Shown here one piece after another: positions 1 through 8,322 of a DNA stretch of 64,000 nucleotides. Made by a program: the position numbers and the translations under genes. The stretch's first letter is position 1, and the number at the start of each line of letters is the position of its first letter. The notes beneath the pieces were generated by a model. It worked only from the letters and a program-made list of their open reading frames with translations. It did not search any database and was not told the origin of the DNA. Origin of the DNA: Piscinibacter lacus (lineage in GTDB: Bacteria > Pseudomonadota > Gammaproteobacteria > Burkholderiales > Burkholderiaceae_C); contig NZ_JAERRA010000001.1 in assembly GCF_016735685.1 (NCBI RefSeq), forward strand, positions 310,001 to 374,000, given 5' to 3'.

Positions 1-1
1 C

Positions 2-583
2 ACGCCCGACCCCGAGGCGGCCGAGCCCGCGCGCGCCCTGCGGCATGAGCCCGACTACACCATGCAGCGCTTCGCGATGAGCGCCTATGCCCCCGACGGC
101 CGGCTGCAGACCCGCCTGTCCGGCGAGGAATTGCGGCATTTCCCCGACACCCGGACGGTCGAGATCGACGCGATCCGCCTGCTCGGCTTCGAGGGCGAGG
201 GCCAGTTGCTGCGCGGCCGGGCCGAGCAGGGCTGGGGCCTGCAAGACGGCAGCGAACTGCGCATGAAGGGCAAGGTGCTGATTCAACGTGAGCGCACACT
301 CTCGCCGGATGGCGCGGCCGGAGACGCGGACCCGGGCCGCCTGGAGTTCCTCGGCGAGGAGCTGGAGGTCTTTCCCGACCGAAAGACCCTGCGCAGCCGC
401 CTGCCCGTGACCTTCCGCGACCGGCGCAGCGAGGTGCAGGCCGGCACCCTGGACTACGACCATGCCCAGCAGGTGGCGGTGCTGGGCGGGGGCGTGCGCG
501 GTCGCTTCCTGGCGCCGGGCGATCCCGGCCGGCTGGCGCCGGCCGCCCAGGCCGAGGCACCGGCGTCGGCCGCCCTGCCATGA
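2..583 (+). CDS. lptC: LPS export protein LptC, 3' part
   Basis: LptC is the inner-membrane-anchored periplasmic component of the Lpt bridge; it takes lipopolysaccharide from LptBFG and passes it to LptA. The reading frame is open from the first bases, so the start and the N-terminal membrane anchor lie upstream of the window. The visible part has the usual pattern PDYTMQRF followed by a jellyroll of short strands, including HFPDTRTVEI and a second similar FPDRKTL segment that defines the repeated beta-jellyroll. A pro/ala-rich tail of about 25 residues ends the protein. The stop overlaps the next start by 4 bp (ATGA). The assignment rests on family pattern and size, and is fairly secure. Confidence 0.8.
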   Translation, partial: TPDPEAAEPARALRHEPDYTMQRFAMSAYAPDGRLQTRLSGEELRHFPDTRTVEIDAIRLLGFEGEGQLLRGRAEQGWGLQDGSELRMKGKVLIQRERTLSPDGAAGDADPGRLEFLGEELEVFPDRKTLRSRLPVTFRDRRSEVQAGTLDYDHAQQVAVLGGGVRGRFLAPGDPGRLAPAAQAEAPASAALP

Positions 584-1371
584 GCCCGGCGCACGACGCC
601 CGCCCGCTGGTCTGCATCACCGGGGCCTCCAGCGGCATCGGCCAGGCCCTGGCGCGGCGCTTCCATGCCGCCGGCTGGCGGCTGGCCCTGATGGCCCGCC
701 GGGTCGAGGCCATCGAGGCCTGGTGCCAGGCCGAGGGCTGGGCGACCGGCGACTGGGCCGCCTTCGCGGCCGATGTGCGGCAGGAAGCCAGCGTGCTTGC
801 GGCCGGCCAGGCCTGCCTGGCGCAGCTCGGCCTGCCGGATGTGGTGATCGCCAATGCCGGCATCAGCGTCGGGGTCGACACGGCCATCGCGGCCGACCTG
901 GCCGTCTTCCGTGCCACGCTGGAGACCAATCTGCTCGGCGTGGCCGCAAGCTTCCAGCCCTTCCTCGGGCCGATGCGGGCGCGCGGAAGTGGCCGCCTCG
1001 TCGGTGTGGCCAGCGTGGCCGCCATCCGCGGCCTGCCCGGCCATGGCGCCTACTGCGCCAGCAAGGCTGGCGTGGTCGCCTATCTGGAAAGCCTGCGCGG
1101 CGAATGCCGCGGCCAGGGCGTGCAGGTGGTGACCCTGGTGCCGGGCTATGTGGCCACGCCGCTGACGGCGCGTAACCCTTACGGCATGCCCTTCCTGATA
1201 TCGGCCGAGGCCTTTGCGGAGCAGGCCTTCCGGGCCATCGCCCGGGGCGACAGCTACCGGGTCATCCCCCGGCCCATGGGCGTGGTGGCCAAGCTGCTGC
1301 GTCTGCTGCCGAATCCGCTGTTCGACCGCCTGCTCGCCGGCCGCGGTCGCAAGCCGCGCCAGGCCGACTGA
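580..1371 (+). CDS. SDR family oxidoreductase
   Basis: This is a classical short-chain dehydrogenase/reductase of 263 residues. The Rossmann NAD(P)-binding motif TGASSGIG is near residues 14-21, the NAG motif appears as IANAGIS, and the catalytic Tyr-Lys pair appears as YCASK near residue 152 with the serine about 13 residues before it. A basic residue pattern (ARRVE) after the second strand suggests NADP preference, which is inference. The start overlaps the lptC stop by 4 bp, so the two are probably translationally coupled, although an SDR is not part of the Lpt machine. The substrate cannot be told from sequence. Confidence 0.85.
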   Translation: MSPAHDARPLVCITGASSGIGQALARRFHAAGWRLALMARRVEAIEAWCQAEGWATGDWAAFAADVRQEASVLAAGQACLAQLGLPDVVIANAGISVGVDTAIAADLAVFRATLETNLLGVAASFQPFLGPMRARGSGRLVGVASVAAIRGLPGHGAYCASKAGVVAYLESLRGECRGQGVQVVTLVPGYVATPLTARNPYGMPFLISAEAFAEQAFRAIARGDSYRVIPRPMGVVAKLLRLLPNPLFDRLLAGRGRKPRQAD

Positions 1372-1418
1372 GGCCGAAGGGGCAGACGCCGCATCTGCCG
1401 GGCGCCGATCGCCCATGC

Positions 1419-1442
1419 AAAACGGCGGCCGAAGCCGCCGTT
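1419..1442. terminator. Bidirectional hairpin terminator
   Basis: A perfect 9-bp stem (AACGGCGGC / GCCGCCGTT) closes a CGAA loop between two convergent genes. On the minus strand it is followed by TTTT, as expected for Rho-independent termination of the RNA-binding protein gene; the plus-strand side has only a short T stretch. Confidence 0.7.
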
Positions 1443-1493
1443 GTCTTGCGTGTCGGGGCCGGGCGCTAGTCGCGCAGGCCCCGGGGCATGCGA

Positions 1494-2054
1494 TCAGTAA
1501 CCGCCGCCGCCACCACCGTAGCCGCCACGGCCACCGCCGCCGCCACCGTAGCCGCCGCGGCCACCGCCGCCGCCTTCACCGCGGCCACCGCCGCCGTAGC
1601 CACCGCCACCGCCGCCGTAGCCGCCACGGCCACCACCGCCGCCGCCTTCGCCACGGCCGCCGCCGCCATAACCACCGCCGCCACCGCCACCGCCGTAACC
1701 GCCGCCACCACCACCACCGTAGCCGCCGCCACCGCCGCCGCCTTCACGCGGGCCGCGGTTGAAACCGCCGCCGCCGTAGGGGCCGCGGAAACCGCTGGGA
1801 CGCTCTTCGCGGGGACGGGCTTCGTTGACCACCAGCGGGCGACCCGACAGCGGCTGACCGTTCATGCCCTGGACGGCCGATTGAGCTTCGGCATCGCTGC
1901 CCATCTCGACAAAACCGAAACCCTTGGAGCGACCGGTGTCGCGATCCATCATGACCTTGGCGGAGGTCACCGAACCAAATTGCGAGAACGCTTCGAGGAG
2001 TTCCTCGTCGCGCACCGAGTAGGCCAGATTGCCTACGTAAAGCTTGTTGCCCAT
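1494..2054 (-). CDS. Glycine-rich RRM RNA-binding protein
   Basis: This is a single RNA-recognition-motif protein with a long glycine-rich tail. RNP2 (LYVGNL, residues 5-10) and RNP1 (KGFGFVEM, residues 44-51) are intact, and the RRM covers residues 3-82. The remaining half is made of repeated GGGGY/GGRGGY units ending in tyrosine. Such proteins in cyanobacteria and proteobacteria are cold- or stress-induced RNA chaperones. The tail is low-complexity and could drive condensation, which is inference. The start is the ATG preceded by AAAGGCG. The gene is monocistronic, with its own terminator and a long 5' region. Confidence 0.9.
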   Translation of the reverse strand: MGNKLYVGNLAYSVRDEELLEAFSQFGSVTSAKVMMDRDTGRSKGFGFVEMGSDAEAQSAVQGMNGQPLSGRPLVVNEARPREERPSGFRGPYGGGGFNRGPREGGGGGGGYGGGGGGGYGGGGGGGGYGGGGRGEGGGGGGRGGYGGGGGGYGGGGRGEGGGGGRGGYGGGGGGRGGYGGGGGGY

Positions 2055-2495
2055 GGAGAGCGCCTTTCAACCAACTTCAAACAATCATCTCGGTACCAGT
2101 CGGTACCCCTCGAGCCTGTGATGGAGCTATGACCTGTCGAGACCGCCACGCCGTTGTGAGAGGGGAGAAGAGAGGGCGCCCAATCCAAGCCGTCGCATTA
2201 TTGGAGCAACTGCACCGTTTGGGCGAGCGATCTGCGCTTGCAAGGCGCACAAAGTGTTGTTTCGGGGGCGAGAGCGGGGGCTTCGCCAAGGCCCGCATCC
2301 GGGGCAACCCTGGGTCATGGCGTTCCCGGCGCGCGCCGGGAACTTGTCCCGGATTTCTGCGATCCTCGGGCTGCTGCGCTTGTGGACATGTCCTGAGACT
2401 TCTAGTCTCCGAAGGTGCGGTGGAACGGCTTGCCGGACCGCTTGCGCTCTCGAGTGTCCCCAGGACGCCGCGATTCAACCCAACGAGGAGACCCC
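2055..2495. other. Noncoding interval, divergent promoters
   Basis: This gap separates the divergent RRM gene and EF-hand gene. It holds two GGTACC sites 4 bases apart near 2090-2105 just upstream of the RRM gene, and is somewhat less GC-rich than its surroundings. I see no convincing gene; the short open frames on both strands lack family features. A long 5' leader for the RRM gene would be normal for a cold-regulated transcript. Confidence 0.5.
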
Positions 2496-2669
2496 ATGCT
2501 GAAGACGACGCTCGCCCTGCTCATGTCCCTGACCTTTGCCGCCGGCGTGATGGCCCAGGGCAAGGAAACCGGTCGTGACTGGACCAAGATCGACACCAAC
2601 AAGGACGGCTACATCTCGCCCGAAGAGATGGCCGCTTGGCTGAAGGCCAACCCCGGCCCGGGCAAGTAA
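2496..2669 (+). CDS. Small secreted EF-hand protein
   Basis: This is a 57-residue protein with a Sec signal peptide (residues 1-20, ending VMA-Q) and one canonical EF-hand loop at residues 33-44 (DTNKDGYISPEE) with calcium ligands at D33, N35, D37 and the invariant E44. The start at 2496 is preceded by CGAGGAG with good spacing; the open frame continues upstream, but without a ribosome site. Only one EF-hand is present, so it may pair as a dimer or act as a calcium buffer in the periplasm. The family is small and poorly described, and no specific function is claimed. Confidence 0.75.
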   Translation: MLKTTLALLMSLTFAAGVMAQGKETGRDWTKIDTNKDGYISPEEMAAWLKANPGPGK

Positions 2670-2800
2670 TCCGGCCAGCGACTGCGGTCGGGCCGCGGTC
2701 GCCGTCAGATCAGGGTTAGACCCGGTCGGCGGCGACCCTCCTCGCTCCTACAGTGCGCGCACTCGCGGCGGCGCAAACCGCCCAGCGGGGGATCGAGGAG

Positions 2801-2914
2801 ACACAAACAGTCGCAACCCTGCGACCCGGTGATGACGGCCCAGACCGCGCACCCCCAGCCGCCCATCCACAGGGCGGCTGACGAGAAAGCACCGGCACCC
2901 TCGGTGCTTTTTTG
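2801..2914 (+). ncRNA. Candidate structured small RNA with terminator
   Basis: Three perfect hairpins follow one another in the 303-bp gap between the EF-hand gene and the TSUP gene: GTCGCA/TGCGAC around ACCC at 2810-2825, AGCCGCCC/GGGCGGCT around ATCCACA at 2857-2879, and AAAGCACCG/CGGTGCTTT at 2886-2910 followed by a T run. The succession ends 59 bp before the TSUP start. It could be an independent sRNA, a 5' leader controlling the permease, or simply the 3' end of the EF-hand message. I do not recognise it as 6S, SRP, tmRNA or RNase P RNA. The 5' end is a guess. Confidence 0.4.
2886..2914 (+). terminator. Rho-independent terminator
   Basis: A 9-bp stem AAAGCACCG/CGGTGCTTT with a 7-base loop is followed by TTTTTTG. 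It faces the plus strand and precedes the TSUP gene, so it ends whatever is transcribed from 2500-2880. Confidence 0.75.
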
Positions 2915-2972
2915 TTTTCCGGTCCGGCGACACTCGGCGGCTCTACGCGCCCCCCGCCCCCCGCCTGTCCGC

Positions 2973-3734
2973 ATGTTCGATGCCCCGATCCTGATTGCCG
3001 CGGCCCTGGCGGCCGGCTTCGTCGATGCCATCGTCGGCGGCGGCGGCCTGATCCTGGTGCCGGCCCTGTTCAGCGTGTTTCCGCAGGCCGCGCCGGCCAC
3101 GCTCTTCGGCACCAACAAGGGCGCGGCGATCTGGGGCACGGCCTGGTCCACCGCCCAGTACGCGCGGCGCGTGCAACTGCCCTGGTCGACCCTGCTGCCT
3201 GCGGCGGCCGCCACCCTGCTGGGCAGCCTGTCCGGTGCATGGTGCGTGACGCAGATCGACGGCAGTTGGCTGCGCAAGGCCCTGCCCCTGCTGCTGCTGG
3301 GCCTGCTGGTCTACACCCTGATGCGCAAGGACCTGGGCCGCGAGCACCGGCCGCGCTGGCAGGGGCGCCGCGAGGCGGCGGTGGCCAGCCTGATCGGCCT
3401 GGCCATCGGCTTCTACGACGGCTTCTTCGGCCCGGGTACCGGCAGCTTCTTCGTCTTCCTGCTGGTGCGCCTGCTGGGCTACGACTTCCTGAATGCCTCG
3501 GCCTCGGCCAAGCTGCTGAACTGCGCGGCGAATGCCTCGGCCCTGACGCTGTTCGCGGCAACCGGCCATGTGTGGTGGGGCTGGGCGCTGGCCATGGCGG
3601 TGGCCAATGTCGCCGGCAGCCTGCTGGGCACGCGACTGGCGCTGCGGCATGGCGCGGGCTTTGTGCGCGGCATGTTCCTGGTGGTAGTCGGCGGCCTGAT
3701 CCTCAAGACCGGCTGGGACGCCTGGCTGCGTTGA
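2973..3734 (+). CDS. TSUP (TauE/SafE) family permease
   Basis: This is a 253-residue hydrophobic protein with about eight membrane segments. The two family repeats are visible: GFVDAIVGGGGLILVPAL at the N-terminus and GFYDGFFGPGTGSFF near residue 150. TSUP proteins move sulfite, organosulfonates or related anions across the inner membrane; the substrate here is unknown. The start at 2973 was chosen because translation upstream would run through the hairpin terminator and give a hydrophilic extension not seen in the family. A possible regulatory RNA lies directly upstream. Confidence 0.85.
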   Translation: MFDAPILIAAALAAGFVDAIVGGGGLILVPALFSVFPQAAPATLFGTNKGAAIWGTAWSTAQYARRVQLPWSTLLPAAAATLLGSLSGAWCVTQIDGSWLRKALPLLLLGLLVYTLMRKDLGREHRPRWQGRREAAVASLIGLAIGFYDGFFGPGTGSFFVFLLVRLLGYDFLNASASAKLLNCAANASALTLFAATGHVWWGWALAMAVANVAGSLLGTRLALRHGAGFVRGMFLVVVGGLILKTGWDAWLR

Positions 3735-3830
3735 GCGGACGGGCCGCCGGGCGGATCGGGAGGCTTTCCCTGCCCCGGCGGTGGCCGACCCGCTGACACG
3801 GGCAAGGCGGCAACACCCAGAATTCGCGCG

Positions 3831-5336
3831 ATGCCGCCGCGCCCCTGTCCTGCCGTCTCCGCCGCCGCCACCTGGCTGCGGGCCGGATCGCTCGCCGGGC
3901 TCCTCGCCCTGCTCTCGTCCGGTCCGGCGCAGGCGGCCGAACCGCTTGCGCTCAAGCCCTGCCGGATCCCGGGCCTGGCCACCGAGGTGCTGTGCGGCGA
4001 GCTGCGCCGCCCGCTGGACACCCGGCGCCCGGACGGCCCCTCGATCAGCCTCCACCTGGCCGTGCTGCCGGCCACGGCGCGGCGCAAGCTGCCCGACCCG
4101 GTGCTGTTCTTCGCGGGCGGACCGGGCCAGAGCGCGATCGGCCTCGCCCCCCAGGTCCAGCCCCTGCTGGCCCGGCTGAACACGCGGCGCGACCTGATCT
4201 TCATCGATGCGCGCGGCACCGGCCGTTCCTCGCCGCTGCGCTGCCCGGAGACGCCGCCCGGCGCCGCAGCCCCGCCGCTGAGCGAGCGCTTCGACCCCCT
4301 GGCCCAGTTGCCGCGGCTGCGCGCCTGCATCGCCGGCTGGGCCAGCCTGCCGCACGGCGACCCGCGCTTCTATGCCACCGCCTCGGCCACCGACGATGTG
4401 GAGGCGGTGCGGATCGCCCTGGGCCTGGACCAGCTCAACCTGGTCGGCGTGTCCTACGGCACCCGGGCCGTGCTGGACTACCTGCAGCGCCACCCCGGGC
4501 AGGTGCGGCGGGCGGTGCTGGACGGCGTCACGCCGCCCGACCAGGGCCTGCCCTACAGCCAGGCGGCCGACGGCGAGGCCGCGCTGGACGCCAGCCTGCG
4601 TGCCTGCGAACAGGACGCCGCCTGCAGCCGCCGCCTGCCCGCGCTGCGCGCGCAGACCGCAGCCCTGCTGCGCCAGCCGCCGACCGGCGTGAGCGTGCGC
4701 GACCCGCTCGACGGCCGCAGCCAGACCTGGTCGCCGCCGCCCGAGGCGCTGCGCAGCCTGCTGCGCGCCACGCTCTACAGCCCGCTCGCCGCCGCCGGCC
4801 TGCCGCATGCCCTGAGCGAGGCAGCGGCCGGCCGCTTCGAGGCCCTGCTCGGCCTGGCCTCGATGCACGGCGCCGCGCTCGGGGGCCGCAACGGCGGCCT
4901 GGCCGAGGGGCCGCATTTCGCGGTGATCTGCTCCGAGGACTTCCCGCGCGGCCCGGCGGCCGAGGCGGCCGAGCCCTACCGCAGCGTCTGTCCCGACTGG
5001 CCCCGGGCCGAGCTGTCGCCCGAGGCCGGGTCGCTACGCCCCAGCCCCGTGCCGGTGCTGATGCTCAGCGGCGGCGCCGACCCGGTGACGCCGCCGCGCC
5101 ATGCGGCGCGGGCCGCCGAGGCCCTGGGGCCCAAGGTGCGGCACCTCGTCGCGCCGCACCATGGCCACGGCGTGCTGGGCACCGGCTGCGCGCGGCCGCT
5201 GCTGCACCGCTTCATCGATGCGCAGGATGAAGCCGACGCCCTCGGTCCGGCCCTGAGCCGGGCGGCCGACTGCCTGGCCGCGATGCCACGCCCGCCCGTC
5301 TTCCTGCCGCCGCAGCCCGGCGCCGCTGCGCCATGA
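3831..5336 (+). CDS. Secreted alpha/beta hydrolase (TAP-like)
   Basis: This is a 501-residue hydrolase of the tripeptidyl aminopeptidase/proline iminopeptidase-like class. A signal peptide ends at PAQA-AEP near residue 35. The oxyanion-hole region FFAGGPGQSA, the nucleophile elbow GVSYGTR, the acid in GGADPVTPP and the histidine in PHHGHGVLG give a complete triad in the right order. The C-terminal part fits the TAP-like domain. It is probably exported and cleaves N-terminal residues from peptides, or esters. It overlaps the following ABC ATPase gene by 4 bp, which ties it to the exporter operon; whether the transporter serves this enzyme is not known. Confidence 0.85.
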   Translation: MPPRPCPAVSAAATWLRAGSLAGLLALLSSGPAQAAEPLALKPCRIPGLATEVLCGELRRPLDTRRPDGPSISLHLAVLPATARRKLPDPVLFFAGGPGQSAIGLAPQVQPLLARLNTRRDLIFIDARGTGRSSPLRCPETPPGAAAPPLSERFDPLAQLPRLRACIAGWASLPHGDPRFYATASATDDVEAVRIALGLDQLNLVGVSYGTRAVLDYLQRHPGQVRRAVLDGVTPPDQGLPYSQAADGEAALDASLRACEQDAACSRRLPALRAQTAALLRQPPTGVSVRDPLDGRSQTWSPPPEALRSLLRATLYSPLAAAGLPHALSEAAAGRFEALLGLASMHGAALGGRNGGLAEGPHFAVICSEDFPRGPAAEAAEPYRSVCPDWPRAELSPEAGSLRPSPVPVLMLSGGADPVTPPRHAARAAEALGPKVRHLVAPHHGHGVLGTGCARPLLHRFIDAQDEADALGPALSRAADCLAAMPRPPVFLPPQPGAAAP

Positions 5337-6157
5337 TCGTCGTCGAGGGCCTGGCCAAACGCTATGCGGCAGGGCCGCGCCGGCCGTGGTGGCGGCGTTT
5401 CGGCGGCCCGGGCGGGGTCGACGCGCCGGTGGTCGGCGTGCGCGAGGTCAGCTTCCGCGCCGAAGACGGCCGCATCACCGGCCTGCTGGGCCCCAACGGG
5501 GCCGGCAAGACCACGACGATGCGGATGATGGCCGGCCTGATCGCGCCCGATGCCGGCCGGGTGCTGATCGACGGCCGCGAGGTGCAGGCCGAGGCCGGCG
5601 TCGCGCGGGCCCGGCTCGGCGTGCTCGGCGACCCGCGCGGCCTCTACCCCCGGCTGAGCGCGCGCGAGAACATCGCCTACTACGCCGCGCTGCAGGGCCT
5701 GGGCCCGGTGGCCGCGGCGCAGCGCATCGAGGAGCTGGGCGAGACCCTGGGCCTGGGCCCGCTGCTCGACCGCCGCACCGAGGGCTTCAGCCAGGGCGAG
5801 CGGATGAAGACCGCGCTGGCCCGCGCGCTGATCCACGATCCGCCCAACCTGCTGCTGGACGAGCCGACCAATGGCCTGGACGTGATCGCCACCCGCCAGT
5901 TGCGCGCGACCCTGCGCCACCTGGCCAGCCCGGCGGGCGGCGGCAAGTGCATCGTGCTGTCCAGCCATGTGATGAGCGAAGTGGCCCAGCTTTGCGACGA
6001 GATCGTCATCGTCGCCCGCGGCCGCACCGTGGCGCGCGGCAGCGTGGCCACGCTGTGCGCGGTGGCGGGCGAGGCGGATTTCGAGGAGGCCTTCGTCCGC
6101 CTGGCCTTCGGCGAGGTGCAGCAGGACGGCATGCCGACCCTGACCCGTCCCCTGTGA
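5333..6157 (+). CDS. ABC transporter ATP-binding protein (NatA-like)
   Basis: This is a cytoplasmic ATPase subunit of 274 residues. Walker A is GPNGAGKT (about residues 53-60), the signature appears as FSQGER (152-157) and Walker B as LLLDEP (173-178); the H-loop follows as SSHVMSE. The signature has Q instead of the usual G, a common variation in NatA/CcmA-like exporters. An insert rich in R, W and G around residues 15-30 precedes Walker A. It starts inside the hydrolase stop codon and is followed after 24 bp by the permease, so the three form one operon. The NatAB type is linked to Na+ or drug export; the actual substrate is unknown. Confidence 0.9.
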   Translation: MIVVEGLAKRYAAGPRRPWWRRFGGPGGVDAPVVGVREVSFRAEDGRITGLLGPNGAGKTTTMRMMAGLIAPDAGRVLIDGREVQAEAGVARARLGVLGDPRGLYPRLSARENIAYYAALQGLGPVAAAQRIEELGETLGLGPLLDRRTEGFSQGERMKTALARALIHDPPNLLLDEPTNGLDVIATRQLRATLRHLASPAGGGKCIVLSSHVMSEVAQLCDEIVIVARGRTVARGSVATLCAVAGEADFEEAFVRLAFGEVQQDGMPTLTRPL

Positions 6158-6181
6158 TGTGAGCGCACACCCTCCCGCGAC

Positions 6182-7387
6182 ATGCCTACCCGCCTTAATC
6201 CAGCCCCTGCCCCCTCGGCCCGCCTGCGCGGCGCCTGGGCGGTCTTCCGCAAGGAGTGGTTCGATGCGCTGCGCGACCGCCGCACCCTGATGACCGTGCT
6301 GCTCAGCGCGGTGCTGATGGGGCCGCTGGCGCTGTTCGCCCTGTCGAGCATGGTGGCTTCGCTGGAGAGCGCGGGCGAGCGGCGCGAGGTGCAGGTGCTC
6401 GGCCTGGCCCATGCGCCGGGCCTGGCCAACCATCTGGCGCGGCAGGGCCTGGAGGCGGTGGAAGCGCCCGCCGATGCCGAGCAGCGCCTGCGCGACCAGA
6501 CCCTGAACGAGCCGGTGCTCGTCATTCCCGAGGGCGCCGAGGCCCTCAGCCAGCAGGGCGGCCGGCCGGTCTACATCCTGCTGTTCGACAGCAGCCAGCG
6601 CGCCAGCGGCGCCGCCCTGGGCCGCCTGAGCCGCCTGGTCGAGGGCTACACCCGCGAGCGCGCCACCCTGGCCCTGGCGCTGCGCGGCGTCAGCCCCAGC
6701 CTGCTGGCGCCGGCCGAGATCGAGGAGCACGACGTCTCCAGCGCCCGCAGCCGCAGCGGGCCGGTGACCGGCATCCTGCCCTTCTTCGTGATCATGGCCG
6801 TGCTCTACGGCGCGCTCGGCGCGGCGCTGGACACCACCGCCGGCGAACGCGAGCGCGGCTCGCTCGAGGCCCTGCTGGCCACGCCGGCCTCGCCGCTGGC
6901 CCTGGTGCTGGGCAAGTGGGGCGCGGTCGCGGCGGTGGCCATGCTGATCGCGCTGCTGTCGGTGCTGAGCTTCCTGCCGGCCCAGGCCCTGATCCGCAGC
7001 GACAGCCTGCGCGCCCTCTTCCAGTTCGGCGAGCGCGAAGCCGCCCTGCTGCTGGTGCTGCTGCTGCCGCTGGCGGCCAGCCTGTCGGCCCTGATGATGG
7101 CGGTGGCCATCGGCTGCAAGACGGTCAAGGAAGCCCAGGCCAGCAATGCGGTGCTGATCCTGGCGGTGTCGCTGCTGCCGCTGGTCTCGCTGTTCAACGA
7201 GGGGGGCGAGTCGGCCTGGCAGCTCGCCGTGCCGGCCCTGGCCCAGCATGTGCTGATGAACCGGGTGCTGCGCGGCGAGGCCCTGGGGCCGCTGGAGCTG
7301 CTGCTGCCGCTGGCCGTCTCGGCCGGGCTGACCCTGGCCGCCCTGGCCTGGCTGGCCGCCCGGCTGCGGCGGGCGGCGGTGCAGTGA
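6182..7387 (+). CDS. ABC transporter permease (NatB-like)
   Basis: This is a 401-residue ABC-2 type permease. One N-terminal membrane segment (after FRKEWFDALRDRRT) is followed by a large extracytoplasmic domain of about 140 residues and then five membrane segments in the C-terminal half. The motif ERERGSLEALLATP at the start of the membrane core is typical of NatB/ABC-2 exporters. It is the partner of the ATPase encoded just upstream. The intergenic bases carry only a weak ribosome site, consistent with coupled expression in the operon. Confidence 0.9.
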   Translation: MPTRLNPAPAPSARLRGAWAVFRKEWFDALRDRRTLMTVLLSAVLMGPLALFALSSMVASLESAGERREVQVLGLAHAPGLANHLARQGLEAVEAPADAEQRLRDQTLNEPVLVIPEGAEALSQQGGRPVYILLFDSSQRASGAALGRLSRLVEGYTRERATLALALRGVSPSLLAPAEIEEHDVSSARSRSGPVTGILPFFVIMAVLYGALGAALDTTAGERERGSLEALLATPASPLALVLGKWGAVAAVAMLIALLSVLSFLPAQALIRSDSLRALFQFGEREAALLLVLLLPLAASLSALMMAVAIGCKTVKEAQASNAVLILAVSLLPLVSLFNEGGESAWQLAVPALAQHVLMNRVLRGEALGPLELLLPLAVSAGLTLAALAWLAARLRRAAVQ

Positions 7388-7444
7388 GCGGCGGCAACCG
7401 CTGAGGACGGCATGGCCGCTTATCGCGGCGATCAAGCCGCCCGA

Positions 7445-7495
7445 TTGGCCGGCAGCGGCCGGGCTGCCTACCATGCTCAACAAGAATCATTCTTG
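7445..7495 (+). promoter_or_regulatory. Promoter with overlapping palindromic operator
   Basis: TTGGCC (7445-7450) and TACCAT (7469-7474) are spaced 18 bp apart and would start transcription near 7481. Exactly there lies a perfect 7-1-7 palindrome, CAAGAATCATTCTTG (7481-7495), 20 bp before the DUF2061 start. The 7-1-7 geometry and the AAT-N-ATT core resemble Fur-family operators, but half of the Fur consensus positions differ. Repression by steric block of the start site is inferred. Confidence 0.5.
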
Positions 7496-7515
7496 ATGAG
7501 ACCGGAGTCCTCCCC

Positions 7516-7767
7516 ATGGCCAAATCCGCAAGCTTCGGCGTCATGCACCTCGGCATCGCCTTCGGCGTGAGCTACGCGCTCACGGGCAGCGTCACGATCG
7601 CCGGCGCGATCACCCTGGTCGAGCCGCTCGTCAACACCGTGGCCCATTACTTCTTCGACAAGGCCTGGGACAGCCCGCGGGCACGGGCCTGGCGCGCGCG
7701 GCGTGCGGCGCGCCGGGCCGACCGGTCTTCGGCGCCGGGCGAAGCGCCAGCCGCCGCCAGCGCCTGA
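7516..7767 (+). CDS. DUF2061 membrane protein
   Basis: This is an 83-residue protein with the DUF2061 pattern: two membrane segments with the conserved YALTGS between them and VEPLVNTVAHYFFDKAW at the end of the second. The C-terminal tail is highly basic (RARAWRARRAARRADR) and cytoplasmic by the positive-inside rule. No function is known for the family. It is a single gene with its own promoter and a palindromic operator overlapping the start site, so it is probably induced under a specific condition, possibly metal status. Confidence 0.8.
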   Translation: MAKSASFGVMHLGIAFGVSYALTGSVTIAGAITLVEPLVNTVAHYFFDKAWDSPRARAWRARRAARRADRSSAPGEAPAAASA

Positions 7768-7877
7768 GGCCGGGCGGCTTTCGGCTCGGGCGCCTGCCGG
7801 ACCCGGTCCGGCCGCAGGCTCGGCCAGGCCGGGCGCGATCGCGCCGATGCACTGCGGCGGCGTTGGGGCGAGAGGCT

Positions 7878-8168
7878 TCAGGCCGCGGGCGGATGGCCCG
7901 GCGCGGTGGCGCCCTCCAGCCAGCCCAGCCAGCGCAGGGCCTGTTCACGGCTGCTGCCGCACATCTCCACCGAAGGCTGCAAGGAGCCGCAGACTGCCGG
8001 CCGCTCCGGGCGGCCAAACAGGCGGCAGGCGCCGGCTGGGTCGAGCTGGGTGCAGGGCATACCGGCGGGCTTGCCCTGCGGCATGCCCGGCGCCCCGGCG
8101 CTGGCCGGAATCGGGCCGGCGATCGAGGGGGCGATGCAGCAGGCGGCGCAGTGCGGGCGGCAATCCAT
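7878..8168 (-). CDS. YkgJ-type cysteine cluster protein
   Basis: This is a 96-residue protein beginning [11 protein letters not shown] with further cysteines spaced along the chain (PCTQLD, ACRLFG, VCGSLQ, EMCGSS). This is the pattern of the YkgJ/UPF0153 cysteine-cluster family, thought to bind zinc or an iron-sulfur cluster. The start at 8168 places the first CxxxCxxCC at the N-terminus as in relatives; the frame extends 24 codons further upstream but those look unrelated. It is alone and convergent with nothing; mnmG starts divergently 155 bp away. The function is unknown. Confidence 0.75.
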   Translation of the reverse strand: MDCRPHCAACCIAPSIAGPIPASAGAPGMPQGKPAGMPCTQLDPAGACRLFGRPERPAVCGSLQPSVEMCGSSREQALRWLGWLEGATAPGHPPAA

Positions 8169-8322
8169 GGGCTCAGTGTGGCATGCGGGCCGCGCGCGGC
8201 CGGCCGTCCGGCGCAGCGCCGGCGCCATCGGGTGACGCACCCCGCGGGACTGCCTAAAATTGCGGCATCAAGCGCCCCGGCCCCGCCGCGGCGCTTTTCT
8301 TGTTGTCCATGGAGTCGCCGCG

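Noticed and set aside
1494..1750. Dense short repeats that might be a CRISPR or satellite array
   Set aside because: The repeats are in frame and code for the GGY-rich tail of the RRM protein; there are no unique spacers.
2801..2914. Identity of the candidate RNA as 6S, SRP, tmRNA or RNase P RNA
   Set aside because: None of the conserved loops or sizes of those RNAs is present.
2943..4916. Very long open frame on the minus strand (also 4976-7483 and 12954-15590 on the minus strand, and 30566-33511 and 57277-59310 on the plus strand)
   Set aside because: Each lies opposite well-supported genes, has no family motif and is a product of high GC at third codon positions.
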